Source of the DNA: Lytechinus variegatus
Lineage: Eukaryota; Echinodermata; Echinoidea; Temnopleuroida; Toxopneustidae
NCBI RefSeq assembly: GCF_018143015.1
Contig: NC_054751.1
Span: 15,237,292-15,301,291 of the forward strand
Length of the DNA stretch: 64,000 bases
Direction of reading: 5' to 3'
The notes under the pieces were generated by a model. It was not told where the DNA came from, ran no database searches, and was given only the letters and a program-made list of their open reading frames with translations. The position numbers were made by a program, and so were the translations under genes. Shown here piece by piece: positions 1 through 11,200 of the stretch. The number at the start of each line of letters is the position of its first letter. Within the stretch, counting starts at the first letter, position 1.

Positions 1-1220
1 TTCTGTTCTCTGTCCCTATACAAATCATTACGTAATGAAGTTTATGTACAGCTAGCAACAACCAGAATACCGCAAGTGAACTTTTTGTACTTGTACTGTA
101 ATTACATTCTTCAACGGTATTCATAAAACAACCTTTTATTGTTTATATTGTTATTAGACGAAAATTTGTTAATTCAATTGCTTTAATCCTTTGATTAAAA
201 GAAAGGGAGAGAGAAGGTGAAAATCTGTTCTTTAATGTATGTTGATTACGCTAATACAGTGTATAAACTGTGCATTATTATGTCCTTTCAACTACATGGT
301 TGTTCCATTATCTTTAGTCATGTACTTAACATTTTTCCATATAGTATTTTTTTCCCGCCACTCATCGAATTCATCCCTATATTTACACCAACCCTTTTGT
401 GTACCAAACGCTTAATGTCTCTATCCAATTAAGCATTGTCTCAAAGTGGATACTCAAATTCATTATTTGACTTGTAAACGATCTGCTGGTGAAGATATGC
501 TGAAAGTTTGTACTGTACCTTCATTTCACGTAATTAATTTGCTTTATCACATCCCCAGGTTTCAATCAGGCATGGTTATGCACCACTGATCACTTCCCAC
601 TCCTCAATGAAACTTTCTATTAAACAATAGTTGGCGGGTTCGTGCAGCCACTGACCTTGTAGTCCCCACTAGTCTCTTTGACAGTGCTTATCATTATTTA
701 AATCAATTGTTTGTTTGTTTTTTGTACTACAACATTTACTACAGTGCAAACTTAAACAAACTTTTATTTGTTTGTTTTATGACTGTCTTAGCAGTATTTT
801 GTTTTTCTAAGATGTGAGAAACCTAATCGTTTCTGGTTAATGGATCTGGCTTCATGTTTGCCTTTTCCCCTTCTTTCTTTTAATTTTTCTTGATATTTAT
901 CTCTCAAGCATACCAATTCATGTCCTTTCAAAACAGTATTTTTTACCGATAGAAACCACTGTAAATAATCAAATGTTCGATACAGCTGAATTTAGGCTTT
1001 GTTTGTTAATTATGTCTTGTCTCGATTCCCCCTTTGTAAATTCTAAGTATTGCTGCTGAAATTGTTTTATTGTATTTTTTTTTGGTGGTCGGGCTTTGCT
1101 CTTCTGCCTATTCATCATTGACCAAGATGGGTCTTATTCATTTTGTACTTGTATATTATGTTCCAATTGCTGATACACGAGCACCACTTTCAAACATGAA
1201 CACACATTCACGCACACACA
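1..1220. other. Non-coding stretch upstream of the LINE
   Basis: AT-rich DNA with no recognisable coding exon. I looked here for the missing first exon of GLRX3 (an acidic N-terminus ending in codon phase 2 before a GT donor) and did not find it. CA-rich sequence near 1190-1245 directly precedes the LINE frame. Confidence 0.5.
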
Positions 1221-1244
1221 TAATCACCTGCACCACTTGCACAC

Positions 1245-4200
1245 TTGCAGTTGACCTCTCTCCAAACCTCCGGTACTTTACATTTTCACGCCCCCCTGTC
1301 TGAGTCACATACCTTTACCCCAGACATTATTATTGAGAATTCACAAGATAGCAAATATTACACTCCGCAAGAATTTAAAAACAAATTTAATAATACTTCA
1401 GACAATATTTCACTTTTTCATGCAAACATACGAAGTATAAATAAGAACTTTGAATATTTAGTTAACCTGTTACACTCATTAAACAACTTTCCCTTTTCCG
1501 TAATTGGCTTAACCGAAACATGGTTACATGAAAATTCCCCAGATATTTTTAATCTACCTAATTATAATTTAATAAGGACAGACCGTAAAGAAAGAAGAGG
1601 TGGTGGTGTTGCCTTTTATATTTCACATAATCTTAAATTCACAGTTCGTTCTGATGCAAAATTATCTCATGCAGAGTCTTTGTTCATAGAGATCGAAAAT
1701 ACTAGTTCCAAAAACATTATAATAGGATTAGTTTATAGACCCCCTAATTCAAATACAGACCTCTTTCATGATGAATTAGAACAATTTCTTTATAAAATAG
1801 GGGATGAAAACAAACATATTTTTCTACTCGGTGATTTTAATATTAACTTCTTGCCCTCAACCGATAATAATAATGCAACTAATTTCATGAAATTGATGTA
1901 CTCATTTGGCTTCCTTTCTATCATTAATAAACCCACCAGAATTAATTTAAATTCATCAACTCAGATTGATAACATTTTTTCGAACGTCCATAATAGCAAA
2001 GCTATCGGAGGGATCCTCTGTTCTGAAGTTTCGGACCACCTACCTATATTTTTAACTTGTAAATGTAAACTATCTTACCCAAAATCCAAAAAAGAATATT
2101 TTTATCGTAAAGAATCTAAACAAAATATAGAACTATTAAAGCAAGACTTATTTTTAGAAGATTGGGAAGACGTTTACCATGAAGTAAATCCCAATATTGC
2201 TTACAATCACTTTAATAATAAATTAAAACATTATTATGAAAAAAATATCCCTTTAAGTAAAGCTAAAACCCAACGTAATAAACCCCAAAATCCTTGGATA
2301 ACAAAAGGTCTACTGAAGTCAATACAGACACGCAATCGACTCTATAAGTCCCATTTGCGCAATCCAACTGATAATTCCTTAAAAACATATAAAATATATC
2401 GTAATAAACTAACTAAATTGATTCGAATATCCCGAAAATTGCACTATACTAACAAAATAAATAATGCCAGTGGAAATACAAATATAACTTGGAAAATTAT
2501 TAAAGAAGTCTTGGGTACAAAAACCCACCCCCCACCCAATGATAACATTACTCTTAATGGATCTAAAATACTTCATCCCAGTCTTTATGCAAACTCATTC
2601 AATTCTTTTTTTACGAATATCGGACCCGAATTAGCAAATAAAATAAATACTCCCAATGCACATTATACAGATTATCTGTCAGATCCAAATCAGGAGTCTC
2701 TTTTTCTAACCCCAACAAATCCTTCTGAAATTGTCAACATTGCCCGTACCCTTCACAATTCTAGATCTTCTGGGTCTGATGGCATCAGTATGTTTTTACT
2801 TAAGCAAATAATTCACCCTCTTGCTAGCCCCTTGGCTCACATATTTAATAACTCCTTATCTCAAGGCGTTTTCCCAGATTTATTTAAGATAGCTAAAGTC
2901 AATCCAATTTTTAAGAAAGACAATCCTCACGAAATAAGTAATTACCGTCCCATCTCTTTACTTCCAACAATATCAAAAATTCTAGAAAAAATAGTATACA
3001 CAAGACTTTACAAATTTATCAACAAACACAATATTCTAAATTCGAATCAATATGGTTTTAGGAAAAATTATTCAACAGACTCAGCTTTACTTCAAATTTA
3101 TGACAAAATAAGTAATGCCATAGCAAATAAAGAACACGTAATTGGTATTTTTTGTGATTTAAGTAAAGCGTTTGATACTCTTAACCACGATATTTTACTC
3201 TCCAAACTCAATCATTATGGAATACGAGGCCAATCTCTCTTATGGTTCAAAGATTACTTGAATAATCGAAAGCAATATGTCACTTTTAATAATAATGACT
3301 CTGATTCTCTTTTAGTTCAATGTGGTGTTCCCCAGGGGTCGATTTTAGGTCCTCTTTTATTTTTACTCTATATTAATGATATTATAAAAACCTCCTCTAT
3401 TTTGTCATTTGTCTTATTTGCTGACGATACAAATATATTTTATTCTCATCAAGACCTTAATTCATTAAACAATGTAGTAAATCGTGAAATGTACAAGGTG
3501 TCTAACTGGTTTAAGGCCAACAAACTTTCTTTAAATACAAAAAAGACACATTTTATGTATTTCAGACATCAATCTCATAATATCAACACACCGATTTACA
3601 TTAACATTGACGGTACGCCTTTAGAACAGAAAACCAATTCAAAATTTTTAGGTGTAATTATGGATGAATTTCTCTCTTGGAACCAACACATACACCATGT
3701 TACAATGTGCGTTTCAAAAAGTATTGGAATCGTTTCAAAGTTAAAATTCCTTCTTCCTCATAAAACTTTATTCTTATTATACAATTCGTTAGTTCTTCCA
3801 TATATATCATACTGCAATATCGTTTGGGCAAACTGTGGCTCTTCTAAACTAAACTCTATATTTAAACTACAAAAAAGAGCTATCCGTATATGTACAGGCT
3901 CACATTACTTGGCTCATACTGACCCATTGTTTCACAGACTCAAAACATTAAAAATCTTTGATATTAATAAGATTCAAATTGCTGTATTCATGTTTAAGTA
4001 TTTTAACAATCAACTTCCCCAGTCTTTTAATAATATGTTTAGATTCAACAGGTCTGTCCATTCCTACCCAACCCGCATATCTGGAAACCTCCACCTCACT
4101 AACCCAAAATTATTAATAACCCACAAATCCATTCGACATCACGGTCCCGATATTTGGAACAATCTTCCAGACAATATCAAATCATGTTTAACAATCTACT

Positions 4201-4256
4201 CCTTGAAAGCTAACATTAAACGTTTTATTATTACATCTTACGCAGCCCCCACTTAA
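1245..4256 (+). CDS. LINE endonuclease / reverse transcriptase polyprotein
   Basis: This is the catalytic protein of a target-primed retrotransposon: it nicks DNA and copies the element's RNA at the nick. Numbered from 1245, the apurinic-like endonuclease shows HANIRS (~58), LTETW (~89), YRPPN (~165), GDFNIN (~195) and SDHLP (~262). The reverse transcriptase shows the start block IAKVNPIFKK (~548), FCDLSKAFD (~635), PQGS (~695) and the catalytic FADD (~725). The frame is about 1000 residues with no internal stop or frameshift, so the copy is young or selected. The frame opens after TAA at 1221-1223. Position 1245 is a TTG, and there is no in-frame ATG before the endonuclease; the first Met lies about 210 residues in. 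The true start is therefore lost by truncation, or initiation is non-AUG. Confidence 0.9.
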   Translation: MQLTSLQTSGTLHFHAPLSESHTFTPDIIIENSQDSKYYTPQEFKNKFNNTSDNISLFHANIRSINKNFEYLVNLLHSLNNFPFSVIGLTETWLHENSPDIFNLPNYNLIRTDRKERRGGGVAFYISHNLKFTVRSDAKLSHAESLFIEIENTSSKNIIIGLVYRPPNSNTDLFHDELEQFLYKIGDENKHIFLLGDFNINFLPSTDNNNATNFMKLMYSFGFLSIINKPTRINLNSSTQIDNIFSNVHNSKAIGGILCSEVSDHLPIFLTCKCKLSYPKSKKEYFYRKESKQNIELLKQDLFLEDWEDVYHEVNPNIAYNHFNNKLKHYYEKNIPLSKAKTQRNKPQNPWITKGLLKSIQTRNRLYKSHLRNPTDNSLKTYKIYRNKLTKLIRISRKLHYTNKINNASGNTNITWKIIKEVLGTKTHPPPNDNITLNGSKILHPSLYANSFNSFFTNIGPELANKINTPNAHYTDYLSDPNQESLFLTPTNPSEIVNIARTLHNSRSSGSDGISMFLLKQIIHPLASPLAHIFNNSLSQGVFPDLFKIAKVNPIFKKDNPHEISNYRPISLLPTISKILEKIVYTRLYKFINKHNILNSNQYGFRKNYSTDSALLQIYDKISNAIANKEHVIGIFCDLSKAFDTLNHDILLSKLNHYGIRGQSLLWFKDYLNNRKQYVTFNNNDSDSLLVQCGVPQGSILGPLLFLLYINDIIKTSSILSFVLFADDTNIFYSHQDLNSLNNVVNREMYKVSNWFKANKLSLNTKKTHFMYFRHQSHNINTPIYINIDGTPLEQKTNSKFLGVIMDEFLSWNQHIHHVTMCVSKSIGIVSKLKFLLPHKTLFLLYNSLVLPYISYCNIVWANCGSSKLNSIFKLQKRAIRICTGSHYLAHTDPLFHRLKTLKIFDINKIQIAVFMFKYFNNQLPQSFNNMFRFNRSVHSYPTRISGNLHLTNPKLLITHKSIRHHGPDIWNNLPDNIKSCLTIYSLKANIKRFIITSYAAPT

Positions 4257-4569
4257 ACGTAATATTTCAACTGCTCTTTGCCGCACCTGCACCTACACCT
4301 GCACAGCACCCACTTGATCAATGAAGAACTATTACGTACCTTTTATGAGGCCTCCATCATCATCAAGCCTAATCGCTCACGATGGTGGTCTCCTGCATTC
4401 ATTTATAATCTTGTTTTGAAAAAATATATGACACATCTTTTTTTGTTAATATTTATTTACAATATTTATACTATGCGACTGTTATTATTTTGTTATAACC
4501 TTTGTAAATATTGTATATATATGTATTTTGTAATTCTGACATTGATGTGAATGCAGAAATAAAATAAAA

Positions 4570-4587
4570 TCAATCAATCAATCAATC
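4570..4587 (+). repeat. (TCAA)n LINE tail
   Basis: Four to five TCAA repeats directly after AATAAAATAAAA mark the 3' terminus of the LINE. Confidence 0.85.
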
Positions 4588-4590
4588 CAT

Positions 4591-5101
4591 TTGCAAAGCA
4601 ACTCCAATATCGGAGGTTGTCTCCCTTATTGGAGAGAGTTTTCAACAATCAACAGAGTACCTCAATCGCTGCAATCAAACAATGTGTTGAAAACCATTTA
4701 CTACCCGTAGATGGTGAAAAATTGATAATAATCATTCCGCATGTTCTGACAAAATCTCAAAACCCTATTTTTTTTGGGGGGGGGGGAATGCTCGATCAAA
4801 TTTATTTCAGAAGTGCATGTTAGAAAGATGTGCTAATGTTTACTCTGCTATCTTTTAGTTTGTCATGTAAATTGATTGCCATTCAGGCAATAAGCATGCA
4901 GTTTTTTATTGCCTGGCTGAGTGTCCGTTGATTGATATAGCTCAACTGCTTCACATAAAAACAAAACGCCCATAAATTATCCTGCTGCGTTCAGAAGGAA
5001 AGTTCTGCTGGCAATTCCTTTCTGGGACAGATATTGTACAATTACCAAAATATTTTTGAATGATTGACGATGAAACCTATTATTTTTTTGTTCTCTTTCA
5101 G
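4591..5101. other. Intron sequence before the first visible GLRX3 exon
   Basis: No gene is seen. It contains a G10 run near 4778 and ends in a TTCTCTTTCAG acceptor at 5091-5101. Confidence 0.5.
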
Positions 5102-5210
5102 TGGTCTATTAGTGGTTCACTTCAGGGCGCAATGGGCTCCTCAGTGCCAGCAGATGGATGAGGTCATGCTTGAACTGGCCAAGGAACATCCACAGGTCTG
5201 CTTCTCAACG
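5102..5210 (+). CDS. GLRX3: GLRX3 exon encoding the start of the thioredoxin domain
   Basis: Acceptor TTTCAG, donor ACG|GTAAGT. The exon enters in phase 2 (one base completes a split codon) and ends in phase 0. It encodes [17 protein letters not shown] and the following helix. The WAPQC stretch corresponds to the thioredoxin active site, where GLRX3 keeps one Cys. Confidence 0.93.
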
Positions 5211-8200
5211 GTAAGTCTGCCTTTGTAACATCACACTCTAGGGGGCCTCGGATCATCAAAGGGAGCTGTTTACAAATGGAAGGAGGGAAACTGACACTGT
5301 CTACATTTATACATGAATCTAATGTCCTCAGTATTGAAGCCCTGTTGGATGTGGTAACCAGATAAGGTGTAATTTGCCCTAATTGAATTTTTGAGATTTT
5401 GATTGAGTTTGAAAAAGCACGTCCTAAGTTTTAAAATGATATATAACTTATCAAAATTTAGTATAGAATAATAATCCACACAAATACTTGATTGAATGTG
5501 GAAGAATTTCATTGAGAGTGTTTTGTGGAGCGTTGTGGCCCAGTGGATTAGTCTTCTGACTTTGGAACAGAGGGTCGTGGGTTTGAATCGCAGTCATGGC
5601 TTAATTTCCTTCAGCAAGAGATGTATCCACATTGTGCTGCCCTCAATCCAAGTGAAGTGAGTGGGTACCCGGTAGGAAGAAATTCCTTGAACGCTTGAGC
5701 GCCTAGGCAGTTCAGCTAAAGTCGGGGTAATAATAATAGCAGGGCCCGCTGGTAGAACAGTTTTCGAAACTGAAGTGGCTACCCTGGGAAAATATACCTA
5801 TATTATTATTACTATAAAAAAAACTAAGGAGAAAACGATGTTTTAAGTTCAGGGCTCATCCAAGCATGAGATGTACACACTGCAAGTTTGGTGAATTGTC
5901 CAAGCAGTCCTAAAAAAAATTGTGTTTATTGTTTCCTATTCATCTTAAAACTTGAAATTTGATAGTATGATGAAGGAGAATTAATCATACTGTATCAAAG
6001 TTTCAAAGCCATGATAATATCATTAGCTTTGTTCAAAAGAGATTTTTCCTACATGCACTGTGTTTTCAAATGAAACTTCACTAGTAATTAAAAACATATA
6101 CCACAGATTATTATTAGTGGGAATGTAATACAGCGAAAGGGCTTATTGTTTGTTTTAACTCAAGCATGTCTGAGGAACCTCCGTTGAAGATTTTTTTCTC
6201 TTTTTTTTAATATTTCATTTATATTTTAGGTTGAGGCTGAAGAACTTCCAGAAATTTCTAAAGAGTACAGCATTGCTGCAGTCCCCACATTCATTTTAAT
6301 CAAGGTGAGTCAAACAGCAAATAATTGTTTGCATGATTCCACTCTAGCCCTCTTTCTCTCCTTTCCCTCTTCCTTTTTTATTTTTCTTTATACCTCTCTT
6401 CCCCACTTCTCTTTTCTTTTCCACTTTCTCTTCCCCTTTTCCCCTTCTCTTCCCTTCCTTCCTTCCTTCCTTCCTTCCAATATCCCCCTACACAATTTCC
6501 CATAATAATAATTTCGGAAATTGGACCAAATTAAGATTTAATGTTTGCTGCTTATATAGGTACGATTGTTCCAGGGTTTCCTATCAGGTGGAGATCATTT
6601 TTGACTAACCTATCAGACAACCCGAAGCAAGGCCAGTGAACGTAGTTTTACTGTTGCTGCTGCAAAAGAGTGGAACAAGCTTCCCATTACATTAAGATCT
6701 GAAACTTCTCTTCTTAGATTTAAGAAACTGTTGAAAACGTACTTGTATCCAGGATAGATGTAGCTTTTAAGTGTTGTAAATTGATCTTCAGTGTAAACGC
6801 TATGATGTAGTGTAGGGGAGACCGGGGTTAGTTGGAACATGGGGTAAGTTGAAACATGGTAAATTTCTTTAAAGCCTGTAAAGTAAATTTATGCAGTACT
6901 GCCCTCAATTTATTGCAATAAAGATTCAACACTGTTGTATTATCAATAGAAATAAATTGAGGGCAGTATTGCATAAATTTATTTTACAGTGTTTCAACTT
7001 ACCCTATGTTCCAACTAACCCCAGTCTCCCCTACTATGTATAGCGTTCCTAAATGCCTTATTATTATTATGTCATGACCATGTCATAACACGGTCACCGG
7101 TGCTGTCAAAAAGAAAGAATAATTATTTGCGAGTAGGTTTGAAAGGCGCTATGGACCATGTATTTGACTATTTTATGTTACTGGCCTTGCAAGCCTTTAT
7201 GATTTTTTTTTTGCTCTGATTTCATTTTTAGTTTGCCATTTGTAGTTAGATTTATGGAGGAAAAAAGATTCAGGATGGTAAATTTCATGGTTCTTTTAAA
7301 GTTTTTTACCATTTGCATGGGAACAAGAGGGTGTTTCATAGGTTCCATGAAATTTGCTCAGTCAGCAATTATATGAATGGTGTTTTTTGTGAATAACAGT
7401 AGTTTTCAAAGTCAGCACTGCTGCTGTATTGAATCGCATGATGCAGGTGAGACAGCCAGAAGCGTTCCACTTGTTTTTTTTTTATTATCTTTTACAGTTG
7501 ATTTATGATTTTTTTTGTTCTTCTATCAGGGAAAGAAAGAAGTAGACAGATTAGATGGAGCTAATGTACCGAAGCTTACCAAGATGGTCCAACACCATGC
7601 AGACCCTAACGCCAGTCCTGTCATGTTACCTACATCATCACAACCACCTCAAGAGGTCGGTTTTATCCCTTATTACATTTACTATGATCATCCCTGAATA
7701 TTTGGAGCATGGAGCGTTGTGGCCCAGTGGATAAGTCTTCTGACTTTGAAACAGAGGGTCGTGGGTTCGAATCCCAACCATGGTGTAATTTCCTTCAGCA
7801 AAAAATTTATCCACACTGTGCTGCACTCGACCCAGGTGAGGTGAATGGCTACCCGGCAGGATTAATTCCTTGAATGCATGAGCGCTGAGAGGCAGCTCGA
7901 GTTAAAGCCGGGTAATAATAATGATAACAACGCGCCTCGGGATAGAATATTTCTAGATAGATGGCGGTATATAAATGCCTATTATTATTATTTGTTGCAT
8001 CTTAGTCAGCTACAGGCTATGATTTTTGTGTTTGCTTTGTGTGCAGCCATTGCATGATTTCTTATTTTGGGTGTCGAAGAGGGCTAAGGATAAAGCCAAA
8101 CAGAGGCTCTACGAAGATCATACAATGTCCCTACGCTTGTTTGTTCATTAAACCTACAGATTTTTAAAGGGTATGATCCTTCAATTTGAAATATATATCA

Positions 8201-11200
8201 GAGATAAACAAAATTGTAGGCCCTACAGTGAAATTGAATCTGTATGGAAACTATACAGTTATCTTGTAATCATCATATGCCACAGTAAAGAGATGATACG
8301 TTTAGCAGAGTATGATAACCATATAATGAATCAAGGATGAATGTATACTCAATGCAAACAGGTCATTAGTGCTTTAAAGGGATGAGTTGATTTATCAAAA
8401 GTAGACAAATTTGCGTCTGACAGAATTAGAACTATGCTGTATGTTTTCTTCATGAATATTTAACAAAACTTGAACTTTTTTAGATGAAATGGAAGTCATT
8501 CACGTTCTAAAACTAAAAATGCATCCAGTATCAAGTAGGGTTCACTGTATACTGTGCTCTGCATGCTTTAGACCAAGGAATAACCCCCCCCCTCCCCCCA
8601 CCAATGTGAATTCAGGCTAATGTTTTGATATTTGTGGCTGATGTAGTACCCTCAGATGAAGTCATACTTTTCAGTGAAGTATGCATTATGCATATGACTA
8701 CCTTCTGTTTGTTTTAATAACTGACAAGTCAGAGAATTTTCAAACCATCTGAAGTGCAAAATATGTTCAATTTGACTATTTAAGTTTTCTTTAGTCCAAC
8801 AAATGAATGTGTCTGTACACTACGTCATTTTTGCATTCGCTGAGAATAATGATTCTTAAAAAAAACCACAATGCTTATTTCTCCCTTCTGCGTAGGACCT
8901 AAATGCAAAGTTAAAGAGACTCATAAATGCCGCTCCCTGTGTTGCGTTTGTGAAAGGATCTCAACAGGAGCCAAAATGTGGCTTTAGCCGGACACTGATG
9001 GGACTATTTGATGAACACAAGATTGACTACAGCACGTTTGATATCCTGGGCGATGAAGAAGTAAGGCAAGGTAAGAATTTAGATAGATAGTTAATCTGTT
9101 AGTTAAAAGGTTAGTTAGTTGGTAGGTTAGTTGGATAGTTAGTTAGTTAGTTAGTTAGAAATTTAGTATGTAACCAAGTAATTATTTAGTTACTTTGTTT
9201 TTTTGTTACTTAGTTAATTTTTAACGTAGTTAGGTTTTCAGTTTGTTTGTTGATTGGTATGTGTTAGATTCATTATTTCATGAGTTAGTGATGTATACCG
9301 TAAGCATATGATTTTATTGGTTTATTTTTTCATTGTATTTGCAATTTTTTATCCTATTTTACTTTTCGTATTTTATTGATATTCACATTTTTTCCACCTT
9401 TTTGTCCTTTGAATGGTGGAGAGCTGCTTATATGTGAATACATTAAATTACAAGATTAAAAGGTAATATCTTTGTTGTTCTCTCATGGATTTTCACCAAA
9501 GCTTTATTAGTATTTTCCTTTTTATTTTTGTTTTACAACCCACCTTATGTCAGGGTGAATTTCCCTTTTAATTTTCATTCATACATTTGTGTTTGCATTT
9601 GATTCGTCCACAGGATTAAAGAAGTATTCTGATTGGCCAACATATCCTCAGGTGTATGTAAACGGGGAGCTGATTGGTGGACTGGATATTATCAAGGAGC
9701 TAGCTGCTAGCGGGGAACTTGACCAGACTCTCCCTAAGAAAGCAAACTTGGAAGACAGGTTAGATATCAGACCAGGGGTGGTATTCTGAAAATTGTTTTA
9801 ACTTTTCTTGTAACTCAGCAAGATTACAGCTCGCTATAGTTCTCTTAAAATTCTCTTAAACGTCTGACCATCTAGCCTCTCATTATTATGACTGAAAAAA
9901 TACTGGCATGATACTAGTAATACATAAGTGCAGCATGATAAAACATATATTCAGGATTGTGGCTGTACACCAAACAGATACAAGGTGTCACCGAAAAAAA
10001 AAATGTATGAAGAAAATTTGAATCTTCCTCTTTTTGTTTTTTATTGTTTGTCAAACTTGAATTTAAGGATTGAAAGTATGCAGGTTTTATTAGGGTTGGA
10101 TGGGTAAAAGACAAAGGTTTTTTTCCCTCTTTTTTCTGCCTTCAGATTAATCATGATTATAACTATAATCTGTTTTTGTATAGCGCTTCATAAATCAGGT
10201 GTATTGTCTTTGCGTAATGGGCCTGAGATGTTCAGAGTAATACAAGTGAAATATTCATAATGGTAATGATAGCAACATTCATAATGCATATTATGTATCC
10301 TTATTCCATTCCAAGTAATGTTCTAGGTGCTTACCAATCATATTTATTGTGTGTCTTTGCTCAGATTAAAGGGACTGATCAATCGATCCCCGGTAGTGCT
10401 TTTCATGAAGGGACATCCTGGTGAACCTCGCTGTGGATTCAGTAGGACTATCACTACAATCCTCACAGACACAGGGTATGTATGCTAACACGTACGGACC
10501 CCAAGGGTCTGTTTCATAAAACTTGTTAAAATAACAAATTTATAATAGCACTCAGTAGCGGACCGTGACCCAGAGGAGACAAAGCATTGGGGGAGCACAG
10601 CATTGTTCACAGACAATGCAGTGCCCCCAATGCTTTGTCTCCTCCTGGTCACGGTCCGCTACTGATAGCAATTAAAAGCTCCTAAAGTCCTTCAGTCCGA
10701 TTTTCTGATAGTAAATTTCGGCTTCTATTCATCCTGCATAGTCTAATTACATTTCATTTACTACTGTTTAAAACATGTATTCAGTTATGAACGATAGCCA
10801 TTCAGGGGCCTGTTGCATAAAATTTTTTACCTGAGAAAACTCTAGTAAAAACTGAAAACTACGGTTAGTCTGATTTCTGCCATTGATTTTAACACAGGGC
10901 AAAAAACTCTGGTAAAAACAACCTGAGTTTTCTCAGGTAAAAGTTTTATGCAACGGGCCCCAGATTTACAATGGAAAATTAAATTGTTTCCACTTCTCGA
11001 GAAACAGAAAGCACAAGTTGCATTACTTATTAATAATTTGACCCATTTTGCCTACTTTTTTGTCTGATTTCTAGTTCAGCTAGAATACCCACTCGTTCTG
11101 ACACAATTTTCATAAGACTATGAGAGATGATGTTGAGCTTTATATCATAATTTCTTAAAAAAAATACTTATGATGGTACCTCCATCTTTTCAAGGAGTTT

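Larger units (their letters stand above)
1224..4590 (+). mobile_element. Non-LTR retrotransposon (CR1/L2-group LINE), nearly complete
   Basis: One long frame encodes an endonuclease followed by a reverse transcriptase. It is followed by a ~300-bp AT-rich 3' region ending in AATAAAATAAAAT and a short (TCAA)n tail at 4570-4587. A microsatellite tail instead of a long poly(A) is usual for CR1/L2-group LINEs. No ORF1 is visible upstream, so the copy may be 5'-truncated. Clade assignment below CR1/L2 level is not possible by eye. Confidence 0.85.

Noticed and set aside
217..432. 71-codon frame as GLRX3 exon 1
   Set aside because: Hydrophobic translation unlike the acidic GLRX3 N-terminus; no phase 2 donor.
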